Shown: piece after piece, positions 16,225 through 24,028 of the stretch
Position numbering within the stretch: the first letter of the stretch is position 1
How the letters are laid out: each line of letters begins with the position of its first letter
Source: Acidobacteriota bacterium
Lineage (GTDB): Bacteria; Acidobacteriota; UBA6911; RPQK01; DATIPO01
Length of the DNA stretch: 64,000 nt
Direction of reading: 5' to 3'
Assembly (NCBI GenBank): GCA_035471785.1
Contig: DATIPQ010000116.1
Location: 1 to 64,000, forward strand
Program-made: the position numbers and the translations under genes
Notes under the pieces: generated by a model
The model's database searches: none
What the model was told of the DNA's origin: nothing
The model's input: only the letters and a program-made list of their open reading frames with translations

Positions 16225-16953
16225 ATGAGCCGCCGCCACATCACTTTCATTTTAGTCCGCACTCAGTTCGCGTCCAACCTGGGAACCTCGGTCAGGGCCA
16301 TGAAGAATATGGGTTTTGAAAAGCTGGTGTTGATCGAACCGGAATGCGAGGTGGGGGTAGAGGCCCGGGCCCGGGCCATGAAGGGAGACACCATCCTCGA
16401 CCAGGCCCGTTTCTATCCTTCCTTGCAGGATGCTCAAAGGGAGATTCCGCTGCTGGCGGGACTGACGGCACGCTATGCCAGGGGACAGCGCCGGGAGGAT
16501 TCCCGCCTGCGCGGCTTCGCGCACCGCCTCCTGCCCGGCCTTTCCGAGGTTCCCCTGGGGCTGGTCTTCGGCCCCGAGGACAACGGCCTGCGGCGAGAGG
16601 AACTGAATCTTTGCCAGTACCGGGTGAGCATTCCGGGAGGTTCCGACTTCCCCGTCATGAACCTGTCTCAGGCGGTGGCCGTGGTGGCCTACGAGCTTCA
16701 TCTGGCCTTGTCCGGCGTGGAAGGGGATGAAAGGGCCCAACCTGAGGAAGGCGCGGCCTCGGCTCAAGAAATAGGCGTGTTGATGAAGGCGTTGGAAGAG
16801 AAGCTGGGCGGCCGCAGGCTGCCTCACTACTGGTCGCGTCGGCGCCTGATGCACCGCCTGAGGGGACTGGCGGCCCGCACGGCGCTGCAGAGCGAAGACG
16901 TCAACATGCTGCTCTCGCTTCTGAAGGAGCCGGATCGGGAGCGCTCCGAATGA
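16225..16953 (+). CDS. trmJ: TrmJ-type SPOUT RNA 2'-O-methyltransferase
   Basis: The 242-residue protein is a SpoU/TrmH-superfamily methyltransferase of the TrmJ group, which methylates the ribose at position 32 of tRNA (in some lineages rRNA) using S-adenosylmethionine. The N terminus 'FILVRTQFASNLGTSVRAMKNMGF' and the knot motifs 'LGLVFGPEDNGLRREEL' and 'PVMNLSQAVAVVAYEL' are diagnostic. The C-terminal third is a helical, charged extension, as usual in TrmJ. The ATG after the GATAAT box is preferred over one six codons upstream. Its 3' end overlaps the 3' end of the radical SAM gene on the other strand by 53 bases. Confidence 0.93.
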   Translation: MSRRHITFILVRTQFASNLGTSVRAMKNMGFEKLVLIEPECEVGVEARARAMKGDTILDQARFYPSLQDAQREIPLLAGLTARYARGQRREDSRLRGFAHRLLPGLSEVPLGLVFGPEDNGLRREELNLCQYRVSIPGGSDFPVMNLSQAVAVVAYELHLALSGVEGDERAQPEEGAASAQEIGVLMKALEEKLGGRRLPHYWSRRRLMHRLRGLAARTALQSEDVNMLLSLLKEPDRERSE

Positions 16954-18229
16954 CGTCCATGAAGGAAGACACCGAGAAGACGGCGTTACCGATGCCCGGC
17001 TTGCCGTAACCGGGAGGGGCCGGCAGCCCGTACTTTTCGTGAATGTCGCGCCAGGCGCGGGTGAGGCGGACGTGGTACTCCAGCGGCGCTCCTCCGGGGT
17101 TGGCGCGTCCCAGCACGCTGGTGGGTTCCGGGCACCAGGTGGTGAAGCGGGGAGCGATGCCCCTGGACATGAAGAACTCCAGTCCCTGGCTGGTCGACTC
17201 GATGGCCTCCTCCACTTCCCGGAACCCGTGAGGACGCGACATTTCAATGCCCGCCACGAAGTTGGGGATGACGTTGGAGGTTCCGAAGACCTGACCCGCG
17301 TCCAAGATGCGCCGGATCCACTGGTCGCGTCCGATGTAGTCGGCTTTGCCCGCGCACAGCGTCTCGAAGAGGCGGCGGTCCCAGACTTCGTAGTTGGGAT
17401 GGTAGATCTGCACCCCCGCCTCCTTGAAGCGCTGCACGCCTTCCTTGGGCTGAGCCTGCACCACCACTTTGCTGATCCAGCGTCCCGGGAAGCGCTTTTC
17501 GATGGCCTTCGGATACTGCAGGTAAAACCCCACCTCGTCCTTTCCCTGCAGGGAATGGGTGATGCTGCCTCCGGTGACGGTGTAGGCGCGGGAATCGGAA
17601 TCGGTGTCGGCGATGATGGAGAGGGCCTCCAAGACCTCCTCCACGCTCTTCACGCCGGTGTATGAACGTCCGCTCTTCTTCTGCTGGCGGTAGTTCTCGT
17701 TGATGTCGCAGAACTGGCATTCCACCTTGCGTCCGAAGTACTGGCACTTGCGGAAGACGGTCAGGTAGAGCAGGTACCCCCACTCGATGGTGGGACAGAT
17801 GTCGGTCACCGGCTTGCCCGAGGAAAGCTCGCGCCGGTAGTACTCGGGATAGCTCTGAAACTCCACCCCGCACACCTCGCGTCCCTCCAGGGAAAGGATG
17901 AGGCGTCCCTCGCCGTCCAGTTCCACGCAATAAGGAGAGCGGGGATTGATGCGCACCGACACGATGGTGCGGCGGAAGTCCCTGGCGCCTCCCCGCAGGC
18001 AGATTTCCTCAGGCACGCGGAAGTTCTCGCGGTTTTCCATCTCGGCGATGGGCACCATGTCGAAGGAGAAGATAAAGTAGGCCTTGGGCTTGTATCCGGA
18101 AGCGATGCGCAGGGCGTCCTCGGAAAAGCGCACCCCTCCCCGCAACAAGTCTTCCTTGTAGATCGCCTCGGGGGGAAGGTCGGGGAAGCGTTGCAGCAGC
18201 GATTCGACCAGTTCCGATCTTTCAGCCAT
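16901..18229 (-). CDS. Radical SAM protein with atypical cysteine spacing
   Basis: The 442-residue protein has a radical-SAM TIM-barrel character. Its cluster motif reads 'CQYFGRKVECQFCDINEN' (about 153-166), which is CX8CX2C instead of the usual CX3CX2C. After it come 'YTVTGGSITHSLQGKDEV' (a GGS/SAM-binding-like strand), 'WISKVVVQAQPKEG', 'IYHPNYEVWD' and 'NVIPNFVAGIEM', which resemble the ordered barrel strands of biotin-synthase-like enzymes. The N-terminal 150 residues are an extra domain without a motif I know. It stands alone, convergent with trmJ and 35 bases from mglA. The substrate cannot be inferred. Confidence 0.8.
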   Translation of the reverse strand: MAERSELVESLLQRFPDLPPEAIYKEDLLRGGVRFSEDALRIASGYKPKAYFIFSFDMVPIAEMENRENFRVPEEICLRGGARDFRRTIVSVRINPRSPYCVELDGEGRLILSLEGREVCGVEFQSYPEYYRRELSSGKPVTDICPTIEWGYLLYLTVFRKCQYFGRKVECQFCDINENYRQQKKSGRSYTGVKSVEEVLEALSIIADTDSDSRAYTVTGGSITHSLQGKDEVGFYLQYPKAIEKRFPGRWISKVVVQAQPKEGVQRFKEAGVQIYHPNYEVWDRRLFETLCAGKADYIGRDQWIRRILDAGQVFGTSNVIPNFVAGIEMSRPHGFREVEEAIESTSQGLEFFMSRGIAPRFTTWCPEPTSVLGRANPGGAPLEYHVRLTRAWRDIHEKYGLPAPPGYGKPGIGNAVFSVSSFMDVIRSAPDPAPSEARAAC

Positions 18230-18264
18230 GACGGAAGTCTATCAGAATCGGGCGCCGCCGCGCC

Positions 18265-18855
18265 TCAGGTCATTTCCTGACGCAGCTTGCGCAGCACCTG
18301 CTTGGCCACGTCGCGGAACGTCTCCTGCACGCCCTTGCCGTGTACCGCCACCGCCTGGTAAACGGGCTCGCTGCCGATGCGCAGTTCCTTGGCCAGGAAG
18401 TCGACGTCGAAAATGTCTTCCAGATCGCGCTTGTTGATCTGCAAGGCGTAGGGAATCTTGACCGGGTCGAGCTTGTTCTCTTCAAGGTTGACCCGCAGGT
18501 CGCGGATGGCTTCGTGGTTGGCGTCCAGGCGCTCTTTCTGAGAATCGGCCACGAAAACCACCGCGTCGGCCCCCTTGAGGATAAGGCGCCGGCTGGCTTC
18601 GTAGAAGACTTGTCCGGGAACGGTGTAGAGATGAAAACGGGCGTTGAAACCGGCTATTTTGCCCACTTCCAGGGGCAGGAAGTCGAAAAAGAGCGTGCGG
18701 TCGAGTTCGGTATTAAGCGTGACCAGCTTGCCTCGCAGGGAAGGATTGACCGATTTGTAGAGTTCGGTGATGTTGGTGGTCTTGCCCGACAGACCGGGAC
18801 CGTAATAGACGATCTTGCAATTGATTTCCCGGTTGGCGTAGTTGATGAAAGTCAA
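18265..18855 (-). CDS. mglA: MglA-like Ras-family GTPase
   Basis: The 196-residue protein is a small cytoplasmic GTPase of the MglA group, which sets cell polarity and, in gliding bacteria, motility. Motifs: P-loop 'YYGPGLSGKTTNI' (about 14-26), 'DFLPLEVGKI', switch region 'TVPGQVFYEASRRLILKG' (the Pro-Gly-Gln form, lacking the canonical DxxG Asp, is typical of MglA), and the guanine motif 'QINKRDLED' (NKRD). The start is a TTG at 18855 with a very strong AAGGAGAG site; it yields the canonical N terminus TFINYANREINCKIVYYG. It lies 22 bases behind mglB, which encodes its partner. Confidence 0.93.
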   Translation of the reverse strand: MTFINYANREINCKIVYYGPGLSGKTTNITELYKSVNPSLRGKLVTLNTELDRTLFFDFLPLEVGKIAGFNARFHLYTVPGQVFYEASRRLILKGADAVVFVADSQKERLDANHEAIRDLRVNLEENKLDPVKIPYALQINKRDLEDIFDVDFLAKELRIGSEPVYQAVAVHGKGVQETFRDVAKQVLRKLRQEMT

Positions 18856-18877
18856 GCTTTCTCTCCTTCCGCTGCCC

Positions 18878-19300
18878 TCATTGGTTGCCGCACTTTCGGA
18901 GGATGTCCTCCAAGATGAGAGAGGCCTGCCCCAAACTTCTCCAGTCCCGCTCCTCTTTGACATCGGCCGGGACGATGACCAGAATCAGTGCCAGGTTACT
19001 CACCGGGGTGATGACAATGCTGTGATCCCGGCCACGATGGTAAATGCGATGAAACTCGTTTTCTCCGATCAAGGTGGCCAGTCCGAAGGTGGCGGCCAGG
19101 TTGCTGGCGGCCAACGAGGCCAAGGCCTGGATATCGAGTCCGTCCAGTTGCCCCGTATGGGCCACGTCCTGCCCGTTGCGGTTGATCAGGCAGACCGATC
19201 TGGCGCGTGTGCGGTTGAGGACGTTGGAGAGGATCAGGACGATTTTCTGATACTCGTTGGCCTCGATTTTGAAATTCGGTACTTCCATAACCTCTTTCAT
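18878..19300 (-). CDS. mglB: MglB-like roadblock/LC7 protein
   Basis: The 140-residue protein has a single roadblock/LC7 fold: 'FKIEANEYQKIVLILSNVLN', 'ARSVCLINRNGQDVAHTG', 'LASLAASNLAATFGLATLI' and 'LALILVIVP'. In other bacteria MglB dimers act as the GTPase-activating partner of MglA. The start ATG follows GGGG; a second possible start at 19348 lies directly after a TACTAT -10-like box and would be leaderless, adding 16 residues. It is divergent from the TPR protein gene, and their -10 boxes overlap in the sequence around 19350-19360. Confidence 0.9.
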   Translation of the reverse strand: MKEVMEVPNFKIEANEYQKIVLILSNVLNRTRARSVCLINRNGQDVAHTGQLDGLDIQALASLAASNLAATFGLATLIGENEFHRIYHRGRDHSIVITPVSNLALILVIVPADVKEERDWRSLGQASLILEDILRKCGNQ

Positions 19301-19327
19301 TTTTGCCCCGCTGGGCCGCACGCTTCC

Positions 19328-19355
19328 TTGACTGCCTGCGAGCGGCATCTATAAT
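19328..19355 (+). promoter_or_regulatory. Sigma-70 promoter overlapping the mglB promoter
   Basis: TTGACT (19328-19333), 16 bases, then TATAAT (19350-19355) drive transcription to the right. On the other strand TACTAT/TATTAT (19359-19351) serves mglB, so the two -10 boxes lie on the same dozen bases and the promoters probably compete. Confidence 0.65.
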
Positions 19356-19371
19356 AGTATCCTTTTACCGG

Positions 19372-19393
19372 ACCTGCTTTGGCAGGTTTTTTT
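19372..19393 (+). terminator. Attenuator-like hairpin in the leader of the TPR gene
   Basis: ACCTGC (19372-19377), TTTG loop, GCAGGT (19382-19387) and a run of seven T residues form a compact intrinsic terminator only about 10 bases after the predicted transcription start and about 50 bases before the coding start. Most transcripts may stop here unless the hairpin is prevented. Confidence 0.65.
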
Positions 19394-19440
19394 GTCCCTC
19401 TCCGAGAGGCAGGGGGAAGCAAGGATATCAGCGAGGAGCT

Positions 19441-19968
19441 ATGGCTGCTAAGAGCAAGAAGAAGGCGGGAAATCCCCTCACCGCACTAGAAGAATCAGTG
19501 AAATTGGTCTACGACGGCAAGTACGAAAAAGCCCGAGCGGCCTTGCAGAAGCTGATCGACGACGGTCAGGTCGAGCAGCAGGCGATTGCAACCGCCCGCA
19601 CCTATCTGCGCATCTGCCAGAACCAGTTAAGCTCCAAAGGCGAGCCTGAAGGGGACACGGCGGAGGCGCTCTACGACTGGGCTGTGGTGCTGCACAACTC
19701 GGGAGAGCGGGAGCAGGCCCTCAAGTACTTCGAGAAGGCCCTCAAGAAGGCCAAGGACGACAAGGACCATATCTACTACGGCATGGCCGCGGCCGAAGCC
19801 GCTTCCAAGAATGCCGACAAGGCTGTCGAGTACCTTGCCAAGGCTGCTGGAGCTCGCCCCGAAAGGACTTTCCAGGCCACCAACGATCCCGATTTTCGCG
19901 AGATCTCGTCCAATCAGGGCTTTAAAGACCTGATCAAAGAGCATTCTCAACTCAAGGAGTCGGCCTAA
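19441..19968 (+). CDS. TPR-repeat protein
   Basis: The 175-residue soluble protein begins with a Lys-rich stretch (MAAKSKKKAG) and then helical hairpins of the TPR type: 'ALEESVKLVYDGKYEKARAAL', 'ALYDWAVVLHNSGEREQALKY' and 'HIYYGMAAAEAASKNADKAVE'. The C terminus 'TFQATNDPDFREISSNQGFKDL' is the 'D.DF..lr.dp.F..L' ending common in bacterial TPR proteins. It is probably a scaffold. The ATG follows AGGAG. Expression passes through an attenuator-like hairpin. It is divergent from mglBA and 31 bases before glmU, with which it may be co-transcribed. Confidence 0.85.
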   Translation: MAAKSKKKAGNPLTALEESVKLVYDGKYEKARAALQKLIDDGQVEQQAIATARTYLRICQNQLSSKGEPEGDTAEALYDWAVVLHNSGEREQALKYFEKALKKAKDDKDHIYYGMAAAEAASKNADKAVEYLAKAAGARPERTFQATNDPDFREISSNQGFKDLIKEHSQLKESA

Positions 19969-19999
19969 ACGCCGCTAGCAGGCGCAGCGGCCCAGCATC

Positions 20000-21385
20000 A
20001 TGCCGCCCTCCCACCCTCCTCTGCAGCGCAGTGCCGTGGTCCTGGCCGCCGGCCAAGGCACACGCTTCAAGAGCCGCCGCAGCAAAGTGCTGCACGAACT
20101 GTGCGGAAAGCCCATTCTGCTGCACATTCTTGACAAGCTGAGGCGGCTGGAGATGCGTCGGGTTGTGGTGGTGGTGGGTCATGACGCCGATGCCGTGCGG
20201 GCCAGGTCCGGAGACTACGGCGTCGAATTCGCCCTCCAGGAGGAGCAGAGGGGAACCGGCCACGCTTTGCAGACGGCGGCTCCGCTGCTGCCCGACGAGG
20301 GCAGTGTGCTGGTGCTGTCCGGCGACGTGCCGCTGATCACCCTGGAAACGCTGGGCAAGTTGTTGGAAGCCGTCGAGGCCGAAGGAGCCGACGAGTCCTT
20401 GCTGACCGCCCTGCTGGCAGATCCCTCGGGCTATGGACGCATCCTGCGCGACGGGGCGGGCGAGCCGGTGGCCATTCGGGAAGAGAAGGACGCTACCGAT
20501 TCGCAGCGCCAGATCAAAGAGATCAACGCGGGCTTTTACTGTTTCAAGGCCTCGGCCCTCAAGCCGGCCCTCTCCAAGCTGGAAAGCGCCAATGCGGCCG
20601 GGGAGTACTACCTGACCGATCTGCTCGACATCCTCCGCTCTCAGGGAAAGCGCATCATAACCATCTCTACCTCCGACCCCTCCGAAGCCTGGGGGATCAA
20701 CGACCGGCGTCAACTGGCTCAGACCGAGCGTCTGCTGCGGGAACGGATCAACCGCTTCTGGATGGAGGAGGGCGTCACCATGCTCGATCCTTCCCGCGTG
20801 CTGATCGACGCCGAGGTCGAGCTGGCTTGCGACGTGACTCTCTATCCCGGCGTCATCCTGCAAGGACGCACGCGCATCGGCCCGGGAACCGAAGTGCGCG
20901 CCAATTGCCACCTGCGCGACGCCCGCGTGGGCCAGGACTGCCTGCTCGATCAGGGCAGCATCATCCGCGACTCGGAGGTCGGCAACGAAACCCGCATCGG
21001 ACCCTTTGCCCATCTTCGGAGTCAGGCCCAGGTGGGCAATCGCGTGCGCATCGGGAACTTCGTCGAGGTCAAGAAGTCGGTGCTGGAGGAGGGAGCCAAG
21101 GCGGCTCACCTGACCTATCTGGGCGACGCCCGCCTGGGACGCGACGTCAACATCGGGGCGGGCACCATCACCTGCAATTACGACGGCAAACGCAAGAACC
21201 GTACCGTCATCGAAGACGGTGCCTTCATCGGCTCCAACAGCCAGCTTGTGGCTCCCGTCACCATCGGACGCGGAGCCTACGTTGCCGCCGGGTCCACCAT
21301 CACCGAGGACGTCCCGGCCGGAGCCCTGGCGGTGGCCCGCTCGCGTCAGGTCGTCAAGCCCGACTGGTCCCCGGACGAAGACTGA
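20000..21385 (+). CDS. glmU: Bifunctional UDP-GlcNAc pyrophosphorylase / glucosamine-1-phosphate acetyltransferase
   Basis: The 461-residue protein has the full GlmU layout. The N-terminal uridyltransferase has 'VVLAAGQGTRFKSRRSKVLH', 'EEQRGTGHALQTA' and 'VLSGDVPLI'. The C-terminal left-handed beta-helix runs from about 255 to the end and contains 'NFVEVKKS', 'AHLTYLGDA', 'NIGAGTITCNYDGKRKN' and 'FIGSNSQLVAPV'. It acetylates glucosamine-1-phosphate and converts it to UDP-N-acetylglucosamine for peptidoglycan and surface glycans. Length is normal. There is no clear ribosome site, but the gene follows the TPR gene closely. A large inverted repeat lies just after the stop. Confidence 0.96.
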   Translation: MPPSHPPLQRSAVVLAAGQGTRFKSRRSKVLHELCGKPILLHILDKLRRLEMRRVVVVVGHDADAVRARSGDYGVEFALQEEQRGTGHALQTAAPLLPDEGSVLVLSGDVPLITLETLGKLLEAVEAEGADESLLTALLADPSGYGRILRDGAGEPVAIREEKDATDSQRQIKEINAGFYCFKASALKPALSKLESANAAGEYYLTDLLDILRSQGKRIITISTSDPSEAWGINDRRQLAQTERLLRERINRFWMEEGVTMLDPSRVLIDAEVELACDVTLYPGVILQGRTRIGPGTEVRANCHLRDARVGQDCLLDQGSIIRDSEVGNETRIGPFAHLRSQAQVGNRVRIGNFVEVKKSVLEEGAKAAHLTYLGDARLGRDVNIGAGTITCNYDGKRKNRTVIEDGAFIGSNSQLVAPVTIGRGAYVAAGSTITEDVPAGALAVARSRQVVKPDWSPDED

Positions 21386-21393
21386 GGTCTTCG

Positions 21394-21474
21394 CAACCCC
21401 CAACTTCCAAGGACCAACTCCCAAGTCCGCACTGTCCGCACTCGGGAATTGGTGTTTGGGCGTTGGGGGTTGCG
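21394..21474 (+). repeat. AAC-rich inverted repeat, copy 1
   Basis: GCAACCCCCAAC (21395-21406) is perfectly mirrored by GTTGGGGGTTGC (21462-21473), with further CCAAC-rich sequence inside. Related strings follow the zinc-type operon (23981-24014) and ribD/cnnM (52117-52149). It could fold as a hairpin after glmU. Confidence 0.6.
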
Positions 21475-21515
21475 TAGCTGCACCGTGCCTGCAACTTCGG
21501 TTAGACTAGGGACTT

Positions 21516-21959
21516 ATGAAGCATGCCTCGCGCACCGTTTTCCTTTCCCTGCTCGCCCTCTTCATCGTTCTGCCCTCACACGCCAGCGACAAGGCCGTGG
21601 AGGTTGACTGGGCCACGCTCCAGGAACTCGACTACCACACCGGAGAAATGAGCGACAAGCTGACCAAGCTCAACGGCAAGACGGTGCGGATTCCCGGCTT
21701 CATGGTTCCTTTGGACGATGACGACGAGGCGGTCAACGAGTTTCTTCTGGTGCCCTATGTAGGAGCCTGCATCCACACGCCGCCGCCGCCGCCCAACCAG
21801 CTCGTGCACGTCAAGATGCAGGGGCGCAAGAGGGCCGAGGTGCTGTGGTGGGTGCCCATTTGGGTGGAAGGCAAGCTCGACATCGCTTCCATGATGAGCG
21901 CCTACGGAGAGGTCGGGTTTCAGGTGCAAGGCTTCAGCGCCGAGCCTTATTCCGACTGA
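21516..21959 (+). CDS. DUF3299 periplasmic protein of a zinc-type ABC operon
   Basis: The 147-residue protein has a signal peptide (about 1-23, cleaved near SHA-SDK) and a DUF3299 domain: 'LNGKTVRIPGFMVPLDDDD', 'FLLVPYVGACIHTPPPPPNQ' and 'VEGKLDIAS'. The CIH and PPPPPNQ motif is the family hallmark. In Pseudomonas aeruginosa a DUF3299 gene (PA4066) sits in a Zur-controlled operon with an ABC ATPase and permease; the same trio is found here, so a role in zinc or other metal handling in the periplasm is inferred. The usual His-rich DUF2796 partner is missing. Confidence 0.85.
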   Translation: MKHASRTVFLSLLALFIVLPSHASDKAVEVDWATLQELDYHTGEMSDKLTKLNGKTVRIPGFMVPLDDDDEAVNEFLLVPYVGACIHTPPPPPNQLVHVKMQGRKRAEVLWWVPIWVEGKLDIASMMSAYGEVGFQVQGFSAEPYSD

Positions 21960-21998
21960 CTGCTGCACTTCCTGTTCCCCCCTTCGCCTTCTGCCGCC

Positions 21999-22712
21999 AT
22001 GCAATACGCCGTCCAAGTCGAGAACGTCCGCTTCGCCTACAAGCCGCCTCAGGACATCCTGCGCATCCGCGACTTCCGCGTCCTCAGCGGCGAGAAGCTC
22101 TTTATTTTCGGTCCTTCGGGCAGCGGAAAGACGACCCTGCTGGGTTTGCTGGCCGGAGTCCTGAAGGCGGATGAGGGAGAGGTCAGGGTGCTGCAGCGCG
22201 ATCTCGGCGCTCTTTCCAGCCACCAGCGCGACGCCTTCCGGGGCGGCCACATCGGCTACATCTTCCAGATGTTCAACCTCATCCCCTACCTCAACGTGCG
22301 CGAGAACATCACTTTGCCCTGCCGCATGAGCCGGCAGCGGGCCGCCCGCATGCAAGGCAGCTCGCTGGACGAGGCGGCTCGCGGCATTGCCCGGGCCCTG
22401 GGCATCGAACCGCTGCTGGAAGAGCCCGTGACCGAACTCAGCGTAGGACAGCAGCAACGGGTGGCCGCCGCCCGCTCCCTGGTGGGGCGTCCTGAGATCG
22501 TTATCGCCGACGAGCCCACCTCGTCGCTCGATGCCGACCACCGCGAACGCTTTCTGCAATTGCTCTTCGGATGCTGCCAGGAAGCCGGATCGACGCTGAT
22601 TTTCGTCAGCCACGACGGCTCGCTGCGTCCTCTCTTCGATCGGGCCGTCTCGCTTCCCGAAATCAACCAGGTCACCCTCCCTTCGTCGACCCCGCAAGAG
22701 GAGGCGAACTGA
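21999..22712 (+). CDS. LolD/MacB-type ABC transporter ATPase
   Basis: The 237-residue ATPase carries Walker A GPSGSGKT (about 37), Q-loop 'IGYIFQMFNLIPYLNVRENI', signature 'LSVGQQQRVAAARSLV' (about 147) and Walker B 'IVIADEPTSSLD'. It belongs to the MacB/LolD group, which drives mechanotransmission rather than classical import. It starts 39 bases after the DUF3299 gene and ends four bases before the permease gene, so the three are one operon. Substrate is unknown; the DUF3299 partner suggests metal homeostasis. Confidence 0.92.
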   Translation: MQYAVQVENVRFAYKPPQDILRIRDFRVLSGEKLFIFGPSGSGKTTLLGLLAGVLKADEGEVRVLQRDLGALSSHQRDAFRGGHIGYIFQMFNLIPYLNVRENITLPCRMSRQRAARMQGSSLDEAARGIARALGIEPLLEEPVTELSVGQQQRVAAARSLVGRPEIVIADEPTSSLDADHRERFLQLLFGCCQEAGSTLIFVSHDGSLRPLFDRAVSLPEINQVTLPSSTPQEEAN

Positions 22713-22716
22713 AACG

Positions 22717-23976
22717 ATGCTCCTCCTGACCTTGGCCTACAAGTCGCTGGGAAACCGCAAGCTGACCACCTTTCTCACCCTGGGCTCAGTGGCCCTGAGC
22801 GTGGCACTGCTCATCGGCGTGGAGAAGGTGCGAACCGGAGTGCGCGAAAGCTTTTCCAACACCATCTCACAAACCGACCTGATCGTAGGCGCCCGGGGAG
22901 GCGCCATCCAGACCATTCTCTACACCGTCTTCGGGATGGGATCGGCCAGCAACAACATCTCCTGGGAGACTTACCAGCATTTCAAGAACCATCCCGCCGT
23001 GGGTTGGACCATTCCTTACTCGCTGGGCGACAACCACCGGGGATTCAGGGTGGTGGGCACCGATGAGAATTTCTACAACCACTACCGCTATCGGGGAGAC
23101 CGCCGAGTTCGCTTTCGTGAAGGCCGTCCGGCGCAAGAGGTCTTCGAGGTGGCGGTCGGATTGGCCGTGGCCGGCGAGCTGGGCTACTCGATGGGGGACA
23201 AAGTGGCCGTCAATCACGGCATCACGCCCGGTTTCCTGGGTCACGACGACAAGCCTTTCACGGTAGTGGGCATCCTGGAGCAGACCAACACCCCCATCGA
23301 CCGTTCCCTCTACGTCACCCTGGAGGGCATCAGCGCCGTCCACATCGACTGGCAGGACGGCGCCCCTCCGCGTCCCGGCGAAGCCATCCCCGCCGAGCAC
23401 ATCCACGATCACGACCTGGAAGCCGAGCAGATCACGGCCTTCTTCCTGGGGACCCGGTCGCGCATCGACACCCTGCGCCTGCAGAGGGAAATCAATACTT
23501 ATGAGGGGGAGGCGGTGATGGCCGTCATCCCCGCCGTGGCCCTCAACGAGCTGTGGCGCGGCATCGGCTACGCCGAGGACGGACTGCAGGTGATCACCAT
23601 CTTCGTGGTGGTGGTGGGCTTGCTGGGAATGCTGGTGTCGATCTACACCACTCTCAACGAGCGCCGCCGCGAGATGGCCATCCTGCGGGCCGTGGGTTCG
23701 GGTCCCGCACGCATCGTCGGTCTGCTGGTACTGGAATCAGGACTGCTGGCCAGCGCCGGCTCCCTGGCGGGGACGGCCCTGGCCTATCTGCTGCTGACCG
23801 TCTTTCAGCCCGTGGTGGAGCGCCGCTTCGGCCTCTACGTCCCCGTCGAGGCCCTCTCGCCGCTGGAATACGCCTACATCGGAGCGGTGCTGGCCGCCGG
23901 CTTCCTGATCGGACTGGTCCCCGCCTTCAAGGCCTACCGCAACACCCTCTCCGACGGCCTCAGCATGCGCCTTTAG
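22717..23976 (+). CDS. FtsX/MacB-like permease, His-rich loop
   Basis: The 419-residue membrane protein has the MacB plan: one N-terminal helix (about 13-35), a large periplasmic domain (about 40-270) and three C-terminal helices with the FtsX motif 'NERRREMAILRAVGSGPARI'. The periplasmic domain holds 'AEHIHDHDLEAEQI' and 'FLGHDDKPF', clusters of His and Asp that could bind a metal. This fits its operon with a DUF3299 protein. It is the transmembrane half of the transporter whose ATPase is encoded just upstream. Confidence 0.9.
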   Translation: MLLLTLAYKSLGNRKLTTFLTLGSVALSVALLIGVEKVRTGVRESFSNTISQTDLIVGARGGAIQTILYTVFGMGSASNNISWETYQHFKNHPAVGWTIPYSLGDNHRGFRVVGTDENFYNHYRYRGDRRVRFREGRPAQEVFEVAVGLAVAGELGYSMGDKVAVNHGITPGFLGHDDKPFTVVGILEQTNTPIDRSLYVTLEGISAVHIDWQDGAPPRPGEAIPAEHIHDHDLEAEQITAFFLGTRSRIDTLRLQREINTYEGEAVMAVIPAVALNELWRGIGYAEDGLQVITIFVVVVGLLGMLVSIYTTLNERRREMAILRAVGSGPARIVGLLVLESGLLASAGSLAGTALAYLLLTVFQPVVERRFGLYVPVEALSPLEYAYIGAVLAAGFLIGLVPAFKAYRNTLSDGLSMRL

Positions 23977-23980
23977 CTGA

Positions 23981-24014
23981 CGCAACTGGCAACTCCCAAT
24001 AACCAACTCACAAG
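23981..24014 (+). repeat. AAC-rich repeat, copy 2
   Basis: CGCAACTGGCAACTCCCAAT followed by AACCAACTCACAAG resembles the left arm of the inverted repeat after glmU. It fills most of the gap between two convergent genes. Confidence 0.5.
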
Positions 24015-24028
24015 CCTCGGCGAATGTG

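Noticed and set aside
19952-21424. Minus-strand open frame of 490 codons opposite glmU
   Set aside because: Antisense of a fully conserved GlmU; composition is typical of a shadow frame.
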